64,000 nt of DNA, from positions 21,522 through 85,521 of IMG/VR virus record IMGVR_UViG_3300037847_003323; one strand, 5' to 3'. This stretch comes from a virus. Under the pieces are notes generated by a model that was given only the letters and a program-made list of their open reading frames with translations, ran no database searches and was not told the origin of the DNA. Both the position numbers and the translations under genes were made by a program. The number at the start of each line of letters is the position of its first letter. Positions within the stretch are counted from its first letter, which is position 1. Positions 37,018-45,026 of this stretch are shown in pieces.

Positions 37018-37289
37018 TGTATATTTTAACGATTTATGGTAAGGAGACTGAGGGAGCATACTCAGTCCCCGATGAAACTGGAGAACAGATATTATATTTG
37101 TTTGCAGAGGAAGACGATGCGATAAGATATGCTATGATGTTAGAAGAGGGAGGTTCTCCCGAAATGCACATCATCGAAGTAGACGATGAGGTGATGATAA
37201 AGACATGTGAATTGCATGACTACCCATACATTGTAATTACAAAAAATGACGTGGTGATTCCGCCAGAAACAGATTATGATTACATTTAA
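37017..37289 (+). CDS. DUF3110-like small protein between genes 47 and 46
   Basis: A 90-residue acidic protein. YILTIYGKETEGAYSVPDET followed by FAEEDDAIRYAMMLEEGG has the pattern of DUF3110, a family I know from cyanobacteria and chloroplast lineages: an N-terminal strand, a GAY/GIH turn, then a DEDDAxRYAxxLE helix. It overlaps the gp47 stop and the gp46 start, so the three are translationally coupled. Its role is unknown; the context suggests a modulator of the 46/47 nuclease or a host-derived protein. The family call is by memory of the pattern. Confidence 0.68.
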   Translation: MYILTIYGKETEGAYSVPDETGEQILYLFAEEDDAIRYAMMLEEGGSPEMHIIEVDDEVMIKTCELHDYPYIVITKNDVVIPPETDYDYI

Positions 37290-38988
37290 GACAATTCGTT
37301 GGAAAAATTTTCTGAGCACTGGCAATCAGTTCACTGAAATTGCTCTTGATAAACACTCTACAACTTTAATTATTGGTAGTAATGGTGCTGGCAAGAGTAC
37401 GATTCTGGATGCTCTGTGCTTTGCCCTTTATGGAAAGGCATTCCGTAAAATTAACAAACCACAACTTATCAATACAACAAACGAGAAAGATTGTGTTGTT
37501 GAAGTAGAGTTTAATATTGGTGAAGTTGAGTGGAAAGTAGAAAGAGGAATCAAACCTAATCTGTTCAAAATTTACAGAAATGATGAACCTTTAGATCAGG
37601 CAGCATCTGCTGTCGATCAGCAGAAATGGTTTGAGCAGACTGTAATCAAGATGAATTACAAGTCGTTCACTCAGATTGTGATTTTGGGTAGTAGCACGTT
37701 TGTTCCTTTCATGCAACTGTCTGCAAACAATCGCAGGGATGTGATTGAAGATTTGCTTGATATTCGTATCTTCTCAACGATGAATACGGTTATCAAAGAT
37801 AAGATTCGTACAGTAAAAGATGAGATTAAAGTCTTTCAACTGAAGAAAGAATCTTTAAGTGATAAAGTTGAGATGCAACAGAATTTTATCACTGAACTTG
37901 AGACGAATGCAGAGTGTGATATTAAGAACAAGGAGAAGAGAATTGAGAACCTTTTGGTAGAAGAAAATAAACTGATTAACTCCAATCAAGATATTGAAAA
38001 AGATGTTACCAAGTTGAATATTGATATTGAAGAAGTTGTAGGTGCTACTGAAAAACTTCGTACACTTGGAAACCTTAAGGGTAAGATTTCTAACAAAGTA
38101 TCAACCATTACGAAGGAACATAAATTTTTTACCGAAAATACGGTTTGTCCTACTTGCGATCAGGCGATTGAAGAGACGTTCAGAATAAATAGAATTACCG
38201 ACGCTCAAAATAAAGCAAAGGAGTTGCAATCTGGTTTTAAAGAACTGGAGGAGGCAATTAATAGAGAAGAAGAGCGAGAGCGTCAATTTTCTATTCTATC
38301 AAAGGAGATTACTTCCCTAACGCATGGCATTTCTCAAAACAATATTAAGATCGCTGGATGTCAACGACAAGTCAGAGATCTGGAATCGGAAATTCAAAGA
38401 GTTACCGACAACCTTGCAAACAGAAATACTGAGCATGAGAAGTTAGCAACCTTCAAAGACAACTTAAAAGAAACTTACGAAGAACTCGCTCAACGTAGAG
38501 ACACTATTGACTATTACGATTTTGCGTATAGTCTGCTTAAAGACGGTGGAGTCAAAACCAAAATCATTAAGAAGTACCTACCGCTGATAAATCAGCAAGT
38601 TAACCGTTATCTTCAGATGATGGATTTCTTTATTAACTTCACTCTTGATGAGGAATTCAACGAAACCGTCCAGTCTCCAATTCACGAGGACTTCTCTTAT
38701 GCTTCTTTCAGCGAGGGAGAGAAGATGAGAATCGACTTAGCACTCTTGTTCACCTGGAGAGAGGTGGCAAGGATGAAGAATTCTGTTAACACCAATCTAC
38801 TCATCATGGATGAGGTGTTTGACAGTTCTCTTGATGGATTTGGCACTGAAGAGTTCCTGAAGATTATCCGTTTTGTTATTCAGGATGCAAACGTATTTGT
38901 CATCTCCCACAAGCAGGGGATGGAAGATAGGTTTGAAGAGTGCATCAAGTTTGAAAAGATTAAAGGATTCAGTCGTGCCAACGTATAG
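37276..38988 (+). CDS. 46: Recombination endonuclease subunit gp46 (Rad50-like)
   Basis: A 570-residue SMC-type ATPase (T4 gp46: 560). Walker A GSNGAGKST is at residues 34-42. Long coiled coils flank a zinc hook CPTCDQ (about residue 291). The ABC signature is FSEGEKMRIDLALL (about 478) and Walker B LLIMDEVFDSSLDG (about 509). It pairs with gp47 to process DNA ends. The start overlaps the DUF3110-like gene and the stop is overlapped by the sulfotransferase-like gene. Confidence 0.96.
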   Translation: MITFKTIRWKNFLSTGNQFTEIALDKHSTTLIIGSNGAGKSTILDALCFALYGKAFRKINKPQLINTTNEKDCVVEVEFNIGEVEWKVERGIKPNLFKIYRNDEPLDQAASAVDQQKWFEQTVIKMNYKSFTQIVILGSSTFVPFMQLSANNRRDVIEDLLDIRIFSTMNTVIKDKIRTVKDEIKVFQLKKESLSDKVEMQQNFITELETNAECDIKNKEKRIENLLVEENKLINSNQDIEKDVTKLNIDIEEVVGATEKLRTLGNLKGKISNKVSTITKEHKFFTENTVCPTCDQAIEETFRINRITDAQNKAKELQSGFKELEEAINREEERERQFSILSKEITSLTHGISQNNIKIAGCQRQVRDLESEIQRVTDNLANRNTEHEKLATFKDNLKETYEELAQRRDTIDYYDFAYSLLKDGGVKTKIIKKYLPLINQQVNRYLQMMDFFINFTLDEEFNETVQSPIHEDFSYASFSEGEKMRIDLALLFTWREVARMKNSVNTNLLIMDEVFDSSLDGFGTEEFLKIIRFVIQDANVFVISHKQGMEDRFEECIKFEKIKGFSRANV

Positions 38989-39610
38989 ACATACTCCAAC
39001 AGGTAAAAGATTTTTCTTTGCTCATATTCCTAGAACAGCAGGACGTTTCATAGAAGCTAACTTAGCAAACAATGATTGTGTCTGGGATGAAAGTCACATG
39101 GATACAGGACTAGGTGTTATGTCCGTTGTGCATGGTGTTGAACTTGCTCATTTTCATAGAAGTCACTATGAAAAGTATTTGGATGTGCAGGGTATCCCAC
39201 ATTTTTCTGTAATTAGAAATCCCCTCACTCGATTTAAGTCAGCATCAATTTATCTCAAGAGAACATACGGCGGAAACATTCAATCAGTTCTGGAGGATGA
39301 GTTCTTATTCTCTGAGATGATAAAAAACCTTCCATGGGATGAGGCATACAACTGGTATCGTCCACAAGTAGACTTCTTAAGAAACAATACTAAGGTATGG
39401 AAGTTTGAGAATAAGTTTGGTGAGGATTTTGCCAGTTGGTTAAGTGGCATAGTTGGTATTGACTTGAAGTTTGATGACAACGTAAAGTATCCAAAGTCGA
39501 AAGATGAAGGTTCTGGAGTGGAATTGACACCAGAACTTATACATATTTTAAAACACGCTTACAGGAAGGACATTGAGCACCTCTATCCCGAACTGGCAAC
39601 ACCACTCTAA
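38975..39610 (+). CDS. Sulfotransferase-like protein (GTG start)
   Basis: A 211-residue protein. RFFFAHIPRTAGRFIEANLA near the N-terminus resembles the PAPS 5'-phosphosulfate loop of sulfotransferases, and FSVIRNPLTRFKSASIYLK the 3'-phosphate-binding motif (R-x-P-x-x-R-x-x-S). The body (NWYRPQVDFLRNN, KVWKFENKFGEDF) fits the Sulfotransfer_2 class. The frame extends upstream inside gene 46, but GTG 38975, 14 bases before the gp46 stop, gives a standard short leader before the nucleotide loop. The acceptor is unknown. Confidence 0.72.
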   Translation: MPTYRHTPTGKRFFFAHIPRTAGRFIEANLANNDCVWDESHMDTGLGVMSVVHGVELAHFHRSHYEKYLDVQGIPHFSVIRNPLTRFKSASIYLKRTYGGNIQSVLEDEFLFSEMIKNLPWDEAYNWYRPQVDFLRNNTKVWKFENKFGEDFASWLSGIVGIDLKFDDNVKYPKSKDEGSGVELTPELIHILKHAYRKDIEHLYPELATPL

Positions 39611-39764
39611 GAAAGAACAAAAGCGTAAACTCAAACCGCAAGCGATGAGGGCACGTAAAGAAGCACTGCGCCAATTTAAAAAGCGTCACATGAACCGCTC
39701 TGACAGGGCGGTTTCGTCGTATTATGTGTACATACGAAAGGAACACAATGTACGGTTGCCCTGA
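39573..39764 (+). CDS. Possible small basic protein (TTG start)
   Basis: A 63-codon frame from TTG 39573, preceded by AGGAAGGA. The product is very basic and helical in its first two thirds (WQHHSKKEQKRKLKPQAMRA, RKEALRQFKKRH). It overlaps the end of the sulfotransferase gene and the start of the metalloprotease/VWA gene, and a hairpin lies inside it. The amino-acid pattern looks coding, but the start codon and double overlap make this uncertain. Confidence 0.4.
   Translation: MSTSIPNWQHHSKKEQKRKLKPQAMRARKEALRQFKKRHMNRSDRAVSSYYVYIRKEHNVRLP
39693..39713 (+). terminator. Hairpin before the metalloprotease/VWA gene
   Basis: A nine-pair stem (AACCGCTCT / AGGGCGGTT with one G-T pair) around a three-base loop. 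It is followed by TCGTCGTA rather than a T-run, so it may be a weak terminator or an mRNA-stabilising structure. Confidence 0.4.
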
Positions 39765-41874
39765 AGTCAAATCTCAACTTGCAAAACTTCTTGCCACTGA
39801 AGACTTGGTGGTTGAGCATCGCCAGGTGCAAACTGCACAGTTCAATGTCCACACTCGTGTGTTGACGCTTCCTCTGTGGGAGAAGGCAAGCAGTTTCGTT
39901 TATGACATGCTTGTTGGGCATGAGGTTGGACATGCTTTGTTTACTCCTGATGAGAACTGGTTGGAGAGATTCTCTATTCCTCCGCAGTTTGTGAATGTGG
40001 TTGAGGATGCTCGTATTGAAAAACTGATGAAGCGTAAGTATGCTGGCATCTCTAAGACTTTTTATCGTGGGTATCAAGAACTGAATCAGGATGATTTCTT
40101 TAATATTAAAGATGAGAACATCGATAAGATGAATCTTGCTGACAGGTTGAATCTGTACTTCAAGATTGGTAACTTTGTTAATATCCCCATCAACTCTGGT
40201 GAAGAGGAAGTCATCCTCAAAATGGTATCTGAATGTGAGACATTTGAAGATGCATTGAAAGCTGCAGAGAAACTCTATCTCTACTGCAAAGAGCAACAGA
40301 ATAATCCTCAGAAGGAGCAAGATATTGAGATGCCTCAGGGCAATCCTGGTGAGGGTGATACTGAGATGGAAATGACTGAGCAACCACCTGCTCCAGACTC
40401 TGATGAATCATCTGATGATGTTCAACCTATCAATGAGTCCGCTACTGATGGTGAGACAAAATCTGAAGAAGAACCTGATGTTCAGACTGCAGATAGTCTT
40501 GAGGAGAACCTTCGTGACTTGGTGAATGAGCACTCTAGGGATAACTGCTATATCGACTTTACTAAGGTGGATATTGATGCAGTCATTGCTAAAAATAGTG
40601 ATGTTCATGAATTGATTAACAATTTCTTTGATGCTTACTCAGAGCATTTCACTATTGATATTTTTGAAACTGCTGACACTGAGTATGTCAAATTCAAACG
40701 TTCTGCCCAAAAGGAGGTAAATTATCTTGTCAAAGAATTCGAGTGCCGTAAATCCGCAGACGCTTATGCTCGTGCTACTACTAGTCGGACTGGAGTGCTC
40801 GATACAACTAAGCTACACACTTATCGATATAATGAAGACTTGTTTAAAAAAGTCACCACGCTAGCAGATGGTAAGAATCATGGACTTGTATTTGTCCTTG
40901 ACTGGAGTGGTTCCATGGGTCCTGTTCTTCAGGATACGTTGAAGCAACTCTATAACTTGATTTGGTTCTGCAAGAAAGTGAATATTCCTTTTGAGGTTTA
41001 TGCATTCTCAAATGAGTGGGAGCGTCCTGTCTATGACGTTAAGACTGAGAAGTATCTTCCTAGGAACATCAAGAGTCGTTATGATATTACAAAACCCAAT
41101 CAACTTCATATCAGTGAAGACTTTACTATGATGAATATTCTCTCTAGTAAGTGTCCTTCCAGAGAGTTTGAGAGTCAAATGATTAACATGTGGCGTATTG
41201 CTAATCACTATTCAAATGTCTATCATGCAAATTATGCTATTCCTGAACAACTCAGTCTTTCTGGAACTCCTTTGAACGAAGCACTTCTGTCACTTCGTCA
41301 CATCATTCCTCAGTTCCAGAATGAAAACAAATTGCAAAAGGTTCAGTGTATTGTTCTGACTGATGGTGAAGCAAATCAACTTAATTATACGGTTGAGATT
41401 CGTCGTGGAAATGGTTATGAACCTTATATTGGAACACGTCGTCTAAATGCTGAGAAGTCTTATATTCGTGATAGGAAGATTGGTACAACTTACAAAGTTC
41501 CTTATTGCTATCATGAGTTCACTGATATGATGTTGAGGAATCTGAAGGATAACTTCCCTAATGTCAATTTTGTTGGTATTCGTGTTCTTGCTCCTCGTGA
41601 TGCCAATCACTTCATCAAATTGTATCATTCGCAGAACAGTGAAAAATATACTAAGATTCATTCTGAGTGGAGAAAGCAACGTAGTTTCTGCATCAAAGAT
41701 GCTGGATATGATGCTTATTTTGGACTCTCTTCTTCTGTTCTCTCTGAAAATGCAGAGTTTGAAGTTGATGAAGGTGCCACCAAATCTAAGATTAAGTCAG
41801 CATTTGCCAAAAGTTTGAAGACTAAGAAACTAAATAAAAAAGTATTGGGAGAGTTTATCTCTCTAGTAGCATGA
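39748..41874 (+). CDS. Metalloprotease-motif / VWA-domain protein (CobT-like)
   Basis: A 708-residue protein. Residues 57-65 (GHEVGHALF) carry an HExxH zinc-protease motif, followed by NVVEDARIEKLM where Glu/Asp could be the third ligand. An acidic linker (about residues 190-260, EQDIEMPQGNPGEGDTEMEM) precedes a C-terminal von Willebrand A domain with a MIDAS, LVFVLDWSGSMG at about residue 380, and VLTDGEAN later. This layout resembles CobT-like and metallopeptidase-VWA proteins that work with MoxR/CobS-type AAA+ ATPases; such an ATPase lies just downstream. The start is ATG 39748 after AAAGGAA. Confidence 0.82.
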   Translation: MYGCPEVKSQLAKLLATEDLVVEHRQVQTAQFNVHTRVLTLPLWEKASSFVYDMLVGHEVGHALFTPDENWLERFSIPPQFVNVVEDARIEKLMKRKYAGISKTFYRGYQELNQDDFFNIKDENIDKMNLADRLNLYFKIGNFVNIPINSGEEEVILKMVSECETFEDALKAAEKLYLYCKEQQNNPQKEQDIEMPQGNPGEGDTEMEMTEQPPAPDSDESSDDVQPINESATDGETKSEEEPDVQTADSLEENLRDLVNEHSRDNCYIDFTKVDIDAVIAKNSDVHELINNFFDAYSEHFTIDIFETADTEYVKFKRSAQKEVNYLVKEFECRKSADAYARATTSRTGVLDTTKLHTYRYNEDLFKKVTTLADGKNHGLVFVLDWSGSMGPVLQDTLKQLYNLIWFCKKVNIPFEVYAFSNEWERPVYDVKTEKYLPRNIKSRYDITKPNQLHISEDFTMMNILSSKCPSREFESQMINMWRIANHYSNVYHANYAIPEQLSLSGTPLNEALLSLRHIIPQFQNENKLQKVQCIVLTDGEANQLNYTVEIRRGNGYEPYIGTRRLNAEKSYIRDRKIGTTYKVPYCYHEFTDMMLRNLKDNFPNVNFVGIRVLAPRDANHFIKLYHSQNSEKYTKIHSEWRKQRSFCIKDAGYDAYFGLSSSVLSENAEFEVDEGATKSKIKSAFAKSLKTKKLNKKVLGEFISLVA

Positions 41875-42014
41875 AGATGAATTGGAAAGAAATAGCTCTC
41901 CAGTGTGAGAGCGATCCCAGGGTAAGAAAAGTCCTTAAGGAGGGTCCGAAGAGTCTTGCTCAAGCGTGGATGCTGCAAGCAATGAAGTTCAAGTATGGAC
42001 GATTTGCAAAGTGA
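41871..42014 (+). CDS. 47-residue protein between the VWA and CobS-like genes
   Basis: A small frame from ATG 41871, overlapping the VWA gene stop (ATGA), to TGA 42012-42014, directly before a terminator. The product (MKMNWKEIALQCESDPRVRK, then KSLAQAWMLQAMKFKYGRF) is a charged helical peptide. Position and overlap support it as a real gene of the same transcript. The function is unknown. Confidence 0.65.
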   Translation: MKMNWKEIALQCESDPRVRKVLKEGPKSLAQAWMLQAMKFKYGRFAK

Positions 42015-42019
42015 ACACC

Positions 42020-42043
42020 AGGGGGGCGAACTGCCCCCTTTTT
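42020..42043 (+). terminator. Intrinsic terminator before the CobS-like gene
   Basis: GGGGGC / GCCCCC stem, extendable by A-T and G-T pairs, with loop GAACT, followed by TTTTT. This is a strong rho-independent terminator that ends the VWA unit. Confidence 0.9.
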
Positions 42044-42047
42044 CGTA

Positions 42048-42053
42048 TATAAT
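42048..42053 (+). promoter_or_regulatory. Possible -10 element for the CobS-like gene
   Basis: TATAAT lies 25 bases before the ATG, just after the terminator, but no -35 match exists at the right distance. A promoter is expected here because of the terminator. Confidence 0.4.
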
Positions 42054-42077
42054 AACTTCAGTTCAAACAAACGACTA

Positions 42078-43178
42078 ATGCCTCTGTCCGCCGACTTCAT
42101 CGTCACCTCTCTTCAGTCCTCCTTTGGTTCTGAGGTAACTTCTGGTGACATTCGCGGGTGGTGTGCCATGAACGGGCACAACTATCAAACCATTACTAAC
42201 AAACTGTCTGATTACAAAATTGGACGTGGTAAGTGGAATCTTGAAGTAACAAAGGAGACTGTAGAAGAACTGGAAGTATCTTATACTGCTCCTGCGGCGA
42301 TGCCTGCCGTTGAACAGAACCTCATTCCTCAGAAAGATGATTCCTTCGTCCAGTTTGGTAATTTCACAGATATTAAAAAAATTATTAAGTCCGGTGTATT
42401 CTACCCTACGTTCATCACGGGTCTTTCGGGCAATGGTAAAACGTTCTCTGTCGAGCAAGCGTGTGCCCAAACAAAAAGGGAACTGATTCGCGTCAACATC
42501 ACCATCGAGACTGATGAGGATGATTTGATTGGTGGTTTCCGTCTCATTGATGGCAACACCGTTTGGCATAACGGTCCTGTGATTGAAGCATTGGAGCGTG
42601 GTGCTGTGCTCCTTCTGGATGAGATTGACTTGGCATCCAATAAGATTCTGTGTCTCCAATCTATCCTGGAGGGTAAGGGTGTCTTCTTGAAGAAGATTGG
42701 TAAGTGGGTTACTCCTAAGAACGGATTCAACGTCATTGCCACTGCCAACACTAAGGGTAAAGGTTCTGATGATGGACGCTTCATTGGTACTAATGTCCTG
42801 AACGAGGCATTCCTTGAGCGTTTCCCTGTCACTTTCGAGCAAGAGTATCCTACTTCTGCTATTGAAACCAAGATTCTCAACAAACTCTGCTCTGATGGTG
42901 AGTTCTGTAAGCGTCTTGCCGACTGGGCAGACATCATCCGTAAAACCTTCTATGATGGTGGTATTGAAGAAATCATCAGCACCCGTCGTCTAGTCCATAT
43001 TGTTCAAGCATTCAACATCTTCGGAGACAAGGCAAAGGCAATCCAAGTCTGTGTCAATCGTTTTGATGATGAAACCAAGCAGGCATTCCTGGAACTGTAC
43101 GATAAAGTTGATGCTGACTTCGTGATGCCTTCCGAAGATACCATTAAGGAATACATTGACACACGCTCCTCTCAGTGA
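42078..43178 (+). CDS. cobS: CobS-like AAA+ ATPase (MoxR type)
   Basis: A 366-residue protein. After an N-terminal helical domain the AAA+ core has Walker A GLSGNGKTFSVE (about residues 115-126) and GAVLLLDEIDLAS as Walker B (about 176-188). NGFNVIATANTKGKG is the sensor 1 region and TRRLVHI is near the sensor 2 helix. It corresponds to the CobS found in many cyanomyoviruses, named after the cobaltochelatase subunit of cobalamin synthesis. The neighbouring metalloprotease-VWA gene would be the natural partner. Whether it acts on cobalt insertion or remodels another protein cannot be told from sequence. Confidence 0.87.
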   Translation: MPLSADFIVTSLQSSFGSEVTSGDIRGWCAMNGHNYQTITNKLSDYKIGRGKWNLEVTKETVEELEVSYTAPAAMPAVEQNLIPQKDDSFVQFGNFTDIKKIIKSGVFYPTFITGLSGNGKTFSVEQACAQTKRELIRVNITIETDEDDLIGGFRLIDGNTVWHNGPVIEALERGAVLLLDEIDLASNKILCLQSILEGKGVFLKKIGKWVTPKNGFNVIATANTKGKGSDDGRFIGTNVLNEAFLERFPVTFEQEYPTSAIETKILNKLCSDGEFCKRLADWADIIRKTFYDGGIEEIISTRRLVHIVQAFNIFGDKAKAIQVCVNRFDDETKQAFLELYDKVDADFVMPSEDTIKEYIDTRSSQ

Positions 43179-43184
43179 TATACT
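43156..43184 (+). promoter_or_regulatory. Sigma70-type promoter at the end of cobS
   Basis: TTGACA (43156-43161), a 17-base spacer, and TATACT (43179-43184). Transcription would begin close to the ATG at 43190, giving an almost leaderless first gene or serving gene 45 downstream. It lies largely inside the end of the cobS coding region. Confidence 0.65.
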
Positions 43185-43189
43185 AAATT

Positions 43190-43735
43190 ATGACTAACGC
43201 ATGGAATTTCTTGTCCGACGCTATGGATGAACTAAAGAATGATGTTGTTACTCTTGGTGGCAACGTAAGTGAAGCAACAAAAGAAGACTGGAACGATTTC
43301 TGGGAAGGTGATGGGTTCAGTCTGACTGGCAATCCCTATGCCGCACCTGATACTATTAACTTCAGTACAAACTACACGGCATCTCGTGTTGTTGGTGGTT
43401 TGTTTGAAGATTACCTTAATCTTAACATGACTACTAGCAACAATCCCAATCGATTTAAGTACAGTGAAGAGAGTATTCTAAAAGAACTGCAAGACTATAT
43501 TTCCTCAACATACAATCAGCACTATTCTGCTGGCGATGATGCTGTTCAAACCCTTGATTTGATTGAAGCATGTGGCGATGGTGAATCCTTCTGCCGCAGC
43601 AATATCCTCAAGTATGCATCACGATATGATAAGAAAGGCACTGCCCGTCGTGATATCATGAAGATTCTGCATTATGCTGTACTTCTGATGCATTTCAACG
43701 ACAAGAATGCAAAACGTGAAACCTACCCTCAGTGA
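43190..43735 (+). CDS. DUF3310-type protein
   Basis: A 181-residue protein. The C-terminal 65 residues (YNQHYSAGDDAVQTLDLIEA, FCRSNILKYASRYDKKGTAR, RDIMKILHYAVLLMHF) match the DUF3310 pattern: HY, an acidic helix, CxxNxxKYxxRYxxKG, then a Tyr-containing helix. This domain is common in phages, and its role is not established, although it is sometimes called a nucleotide-kinase-like domain. The N-terminal 110 residues are specific and acidic. It overlaps gene 45 by one base. Confidence 0.75.
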   Translation: MTNAWNFLSDAMDELKNDVVTLGGNVSEATKEDWNDFWEGDGFSLTGNPYAAPDTINFSTNYTASRVVGGLFEDYLNLNMTTSNNPNRFKYSEESILKELQDYISSTYNQHYSAGDDAVQTLDLIEACGDGESFCRSNILKYASRYDKKGTARRDIMKILHYAVLLMHFNDKNAKRETYPQ

Positions 43736-44418
43736 TGAAAATCCGCAACCCTATGAAACTGTCTGAAAAAACCCTCTCTGTCCTGAAGAACTTTTCTTCT
43801 ATCAATCAGTCTATCCTGTTCAAAGAGGGTAACAAACTTCGTACCATTAGTGTAATGAAGAACATCCTTGCAGAAGCAACTGTGGATGAAGAGTTCATGA
43901 AGGACTTTGGTATCTATGACTTGAACCAGTTCCTTAGTGGTTTGAGTTTGCACAAGAGTCCTGAACTGGACTTTGCTCAGGACGGATACGTTGTTATTCG
44001 TGAAGGCAAGATGCGTTCAAAGTATTTCTTTGCCGATCCTAATGTTATTGTCACCCCTCCTGAGAAAGCAATCAACCTTCCTAGTGAAGATGTTTGCTTT
44101 GAACTGAAACCAGAACAACTGGACAAACTGCTCAAAGCAGCAGCAGTGTATCAACTGCCAGACTTGTCTGCTATTGGTGAAGCAGGTGTTGTTAAACTGG
44201 TTGTCCACGATAAGAAGAATGACACTTCTAATGTCTTCTCTATTATTGTGGGTGAAACTGAAACTGACTTCTCTTTCAACTTCAAAGTTGAGAACATCAA
44301 GATTCTTCCTGTCTCTTATGATGTGGTTGTTTCTCAGAAACTGCTGGCACGATTCACTAGCAAGAAAGGTGACTTGACTTATTATATTGCTCTGGAACCA
44401 GACTCTACTTTTGGTTGA
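43735..44418 (+). CDS. 45: Sliding clamp gp45
   Basis: A 227-residue protein (T4 gp45: 228). MKLSEKTLSVLKNFSSINQS corresponds to the T4 start (MKLSKDTTALLKNFATINSG), and FGIYDLNQFLSGLSL to T4 VAIYDLNGFLGILSL. As a trimeric ring it tethers gp43 and, in T4, also activates late transcription with gp55. ATG 43735 is coupled to the previous stop. ATG 43753, aligned with the T4 start, is a fair alternative. Confidence 0.93.
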   Translation: MKIRNPMKLSEKTLSVLKNFSSINQSILFKEGNKLRTISVMKNILAEATVDEEFMKDFGIYDLNQFLSGLSLHKSPELDFAQDGYVVIREGKMRSKYFFADPNVIVTPPEKAINLPSEDVCFELKPEQLDKLLKAAAVYQLPDLSAIGEAGVVKLVVHDKKNDTSNVFSIIVGETETDFSFNFKVENIKILPVSYDVVVSQKLLARFTSKKGDLTYYIALEPDSTFG

Positions 44419-45026
44419 TGGATGATATCCTAGTAATTGAAAATTTTTTACCAGAGGTTCTTCACAAGTACATGCTGGAGGAAATCACGTCAGATGCTTT
44501 TCCTCTAGCATACCTTGAAGACGTTACCTATGATGTAAAAAATCTAGATGGCACAGAACTGCCAAGAAACCATGGATTCTGTCATATGTTTTGGAACAGG
44601 GATACGGGACATCGTTCTACCTTTGTTCCCGTTGTTTATCCTTTGTTTTTATATTTGAAAGAGTATCTCAACTGCAATCCACAAGACTTAATTAGAATGA
44701 GACTTGGTTGGGGACTTCAATATAGTGAAGAGAAGATACATAACCCACATCTAGATTATAATTATCCTCACTATACTTGTTTATATTATGTTGAGAGTAG
44801 TGATGGGGATTCAATCGTTTATAATGAAACCCTTGAGGATTACAATCCAAATGAAGATGATGATTTAGAAGATATCAGAGAGTTTCCTTTTACTATCAAA
44901 AAGAGAATAACACCCGAAGCGAATAAAATGGTTATATTTGATGGCAAACATTTTCACTCTAGTTCTACTAATCATATCTCTGACAGAAGACTTGTCGTAA
45001 CTACAAACATTGAATATGGACGCTGA
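44418..45026 (+). CDS. 2OG-Fe(II) oxygenase 2 (HxD type)
   Basis: A 202-residue protein. The N-terminus (DDILVIENFLPEVLHKYMLE) is typical of these enzymes. NPHLDYNYPHYTCLYYVES carries the HxD ligands, and FDGKHFHSSSTN the distal His with RRLVVTTNI for 2-oxoglutarate. ATG 44418 overlaps the gp45 stop, so it is coupled to the clamp. The next gene, a second oxygenase of a different type, overlaps its end by 11 bases. The substrate is unknown. Confidence 0.83.
   Translation: MDDILVIENFLPEVLHKYMLEEITSDAFPLAYLEDVTYDVKNLDGTELPRNHGFCHMFWNRDTGHRSTFVPVVYPLFLYLKEYLNCNPQDLIRMRLGWGLQYSEEKIHNPHLDYNYPHYTCLYYVESSDGDSIVYNETLEDYNPNEDDDLEDIREFPFTIKKRITPEANKMVIFDGKHFHSSSTNHISDRRLVVTTNIEYGR

Noticed and set aside
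39676-40383. 235-codon minus-strand frame opposite the metalloprotease/VWA gene
   Set aside because: Shadow of the + strand frame that carries HExxH and MIDAS motifs; the reverse product is a Leu/Phe/His/Ile-rich string typical of a shadow frame.
42075-42937. Two long minus-strand frames opposite cobS
   Set aside because: The + frame encodes an intact AAA+ ATPase; the reverse products have no recognisable motif and no ribosome sites.
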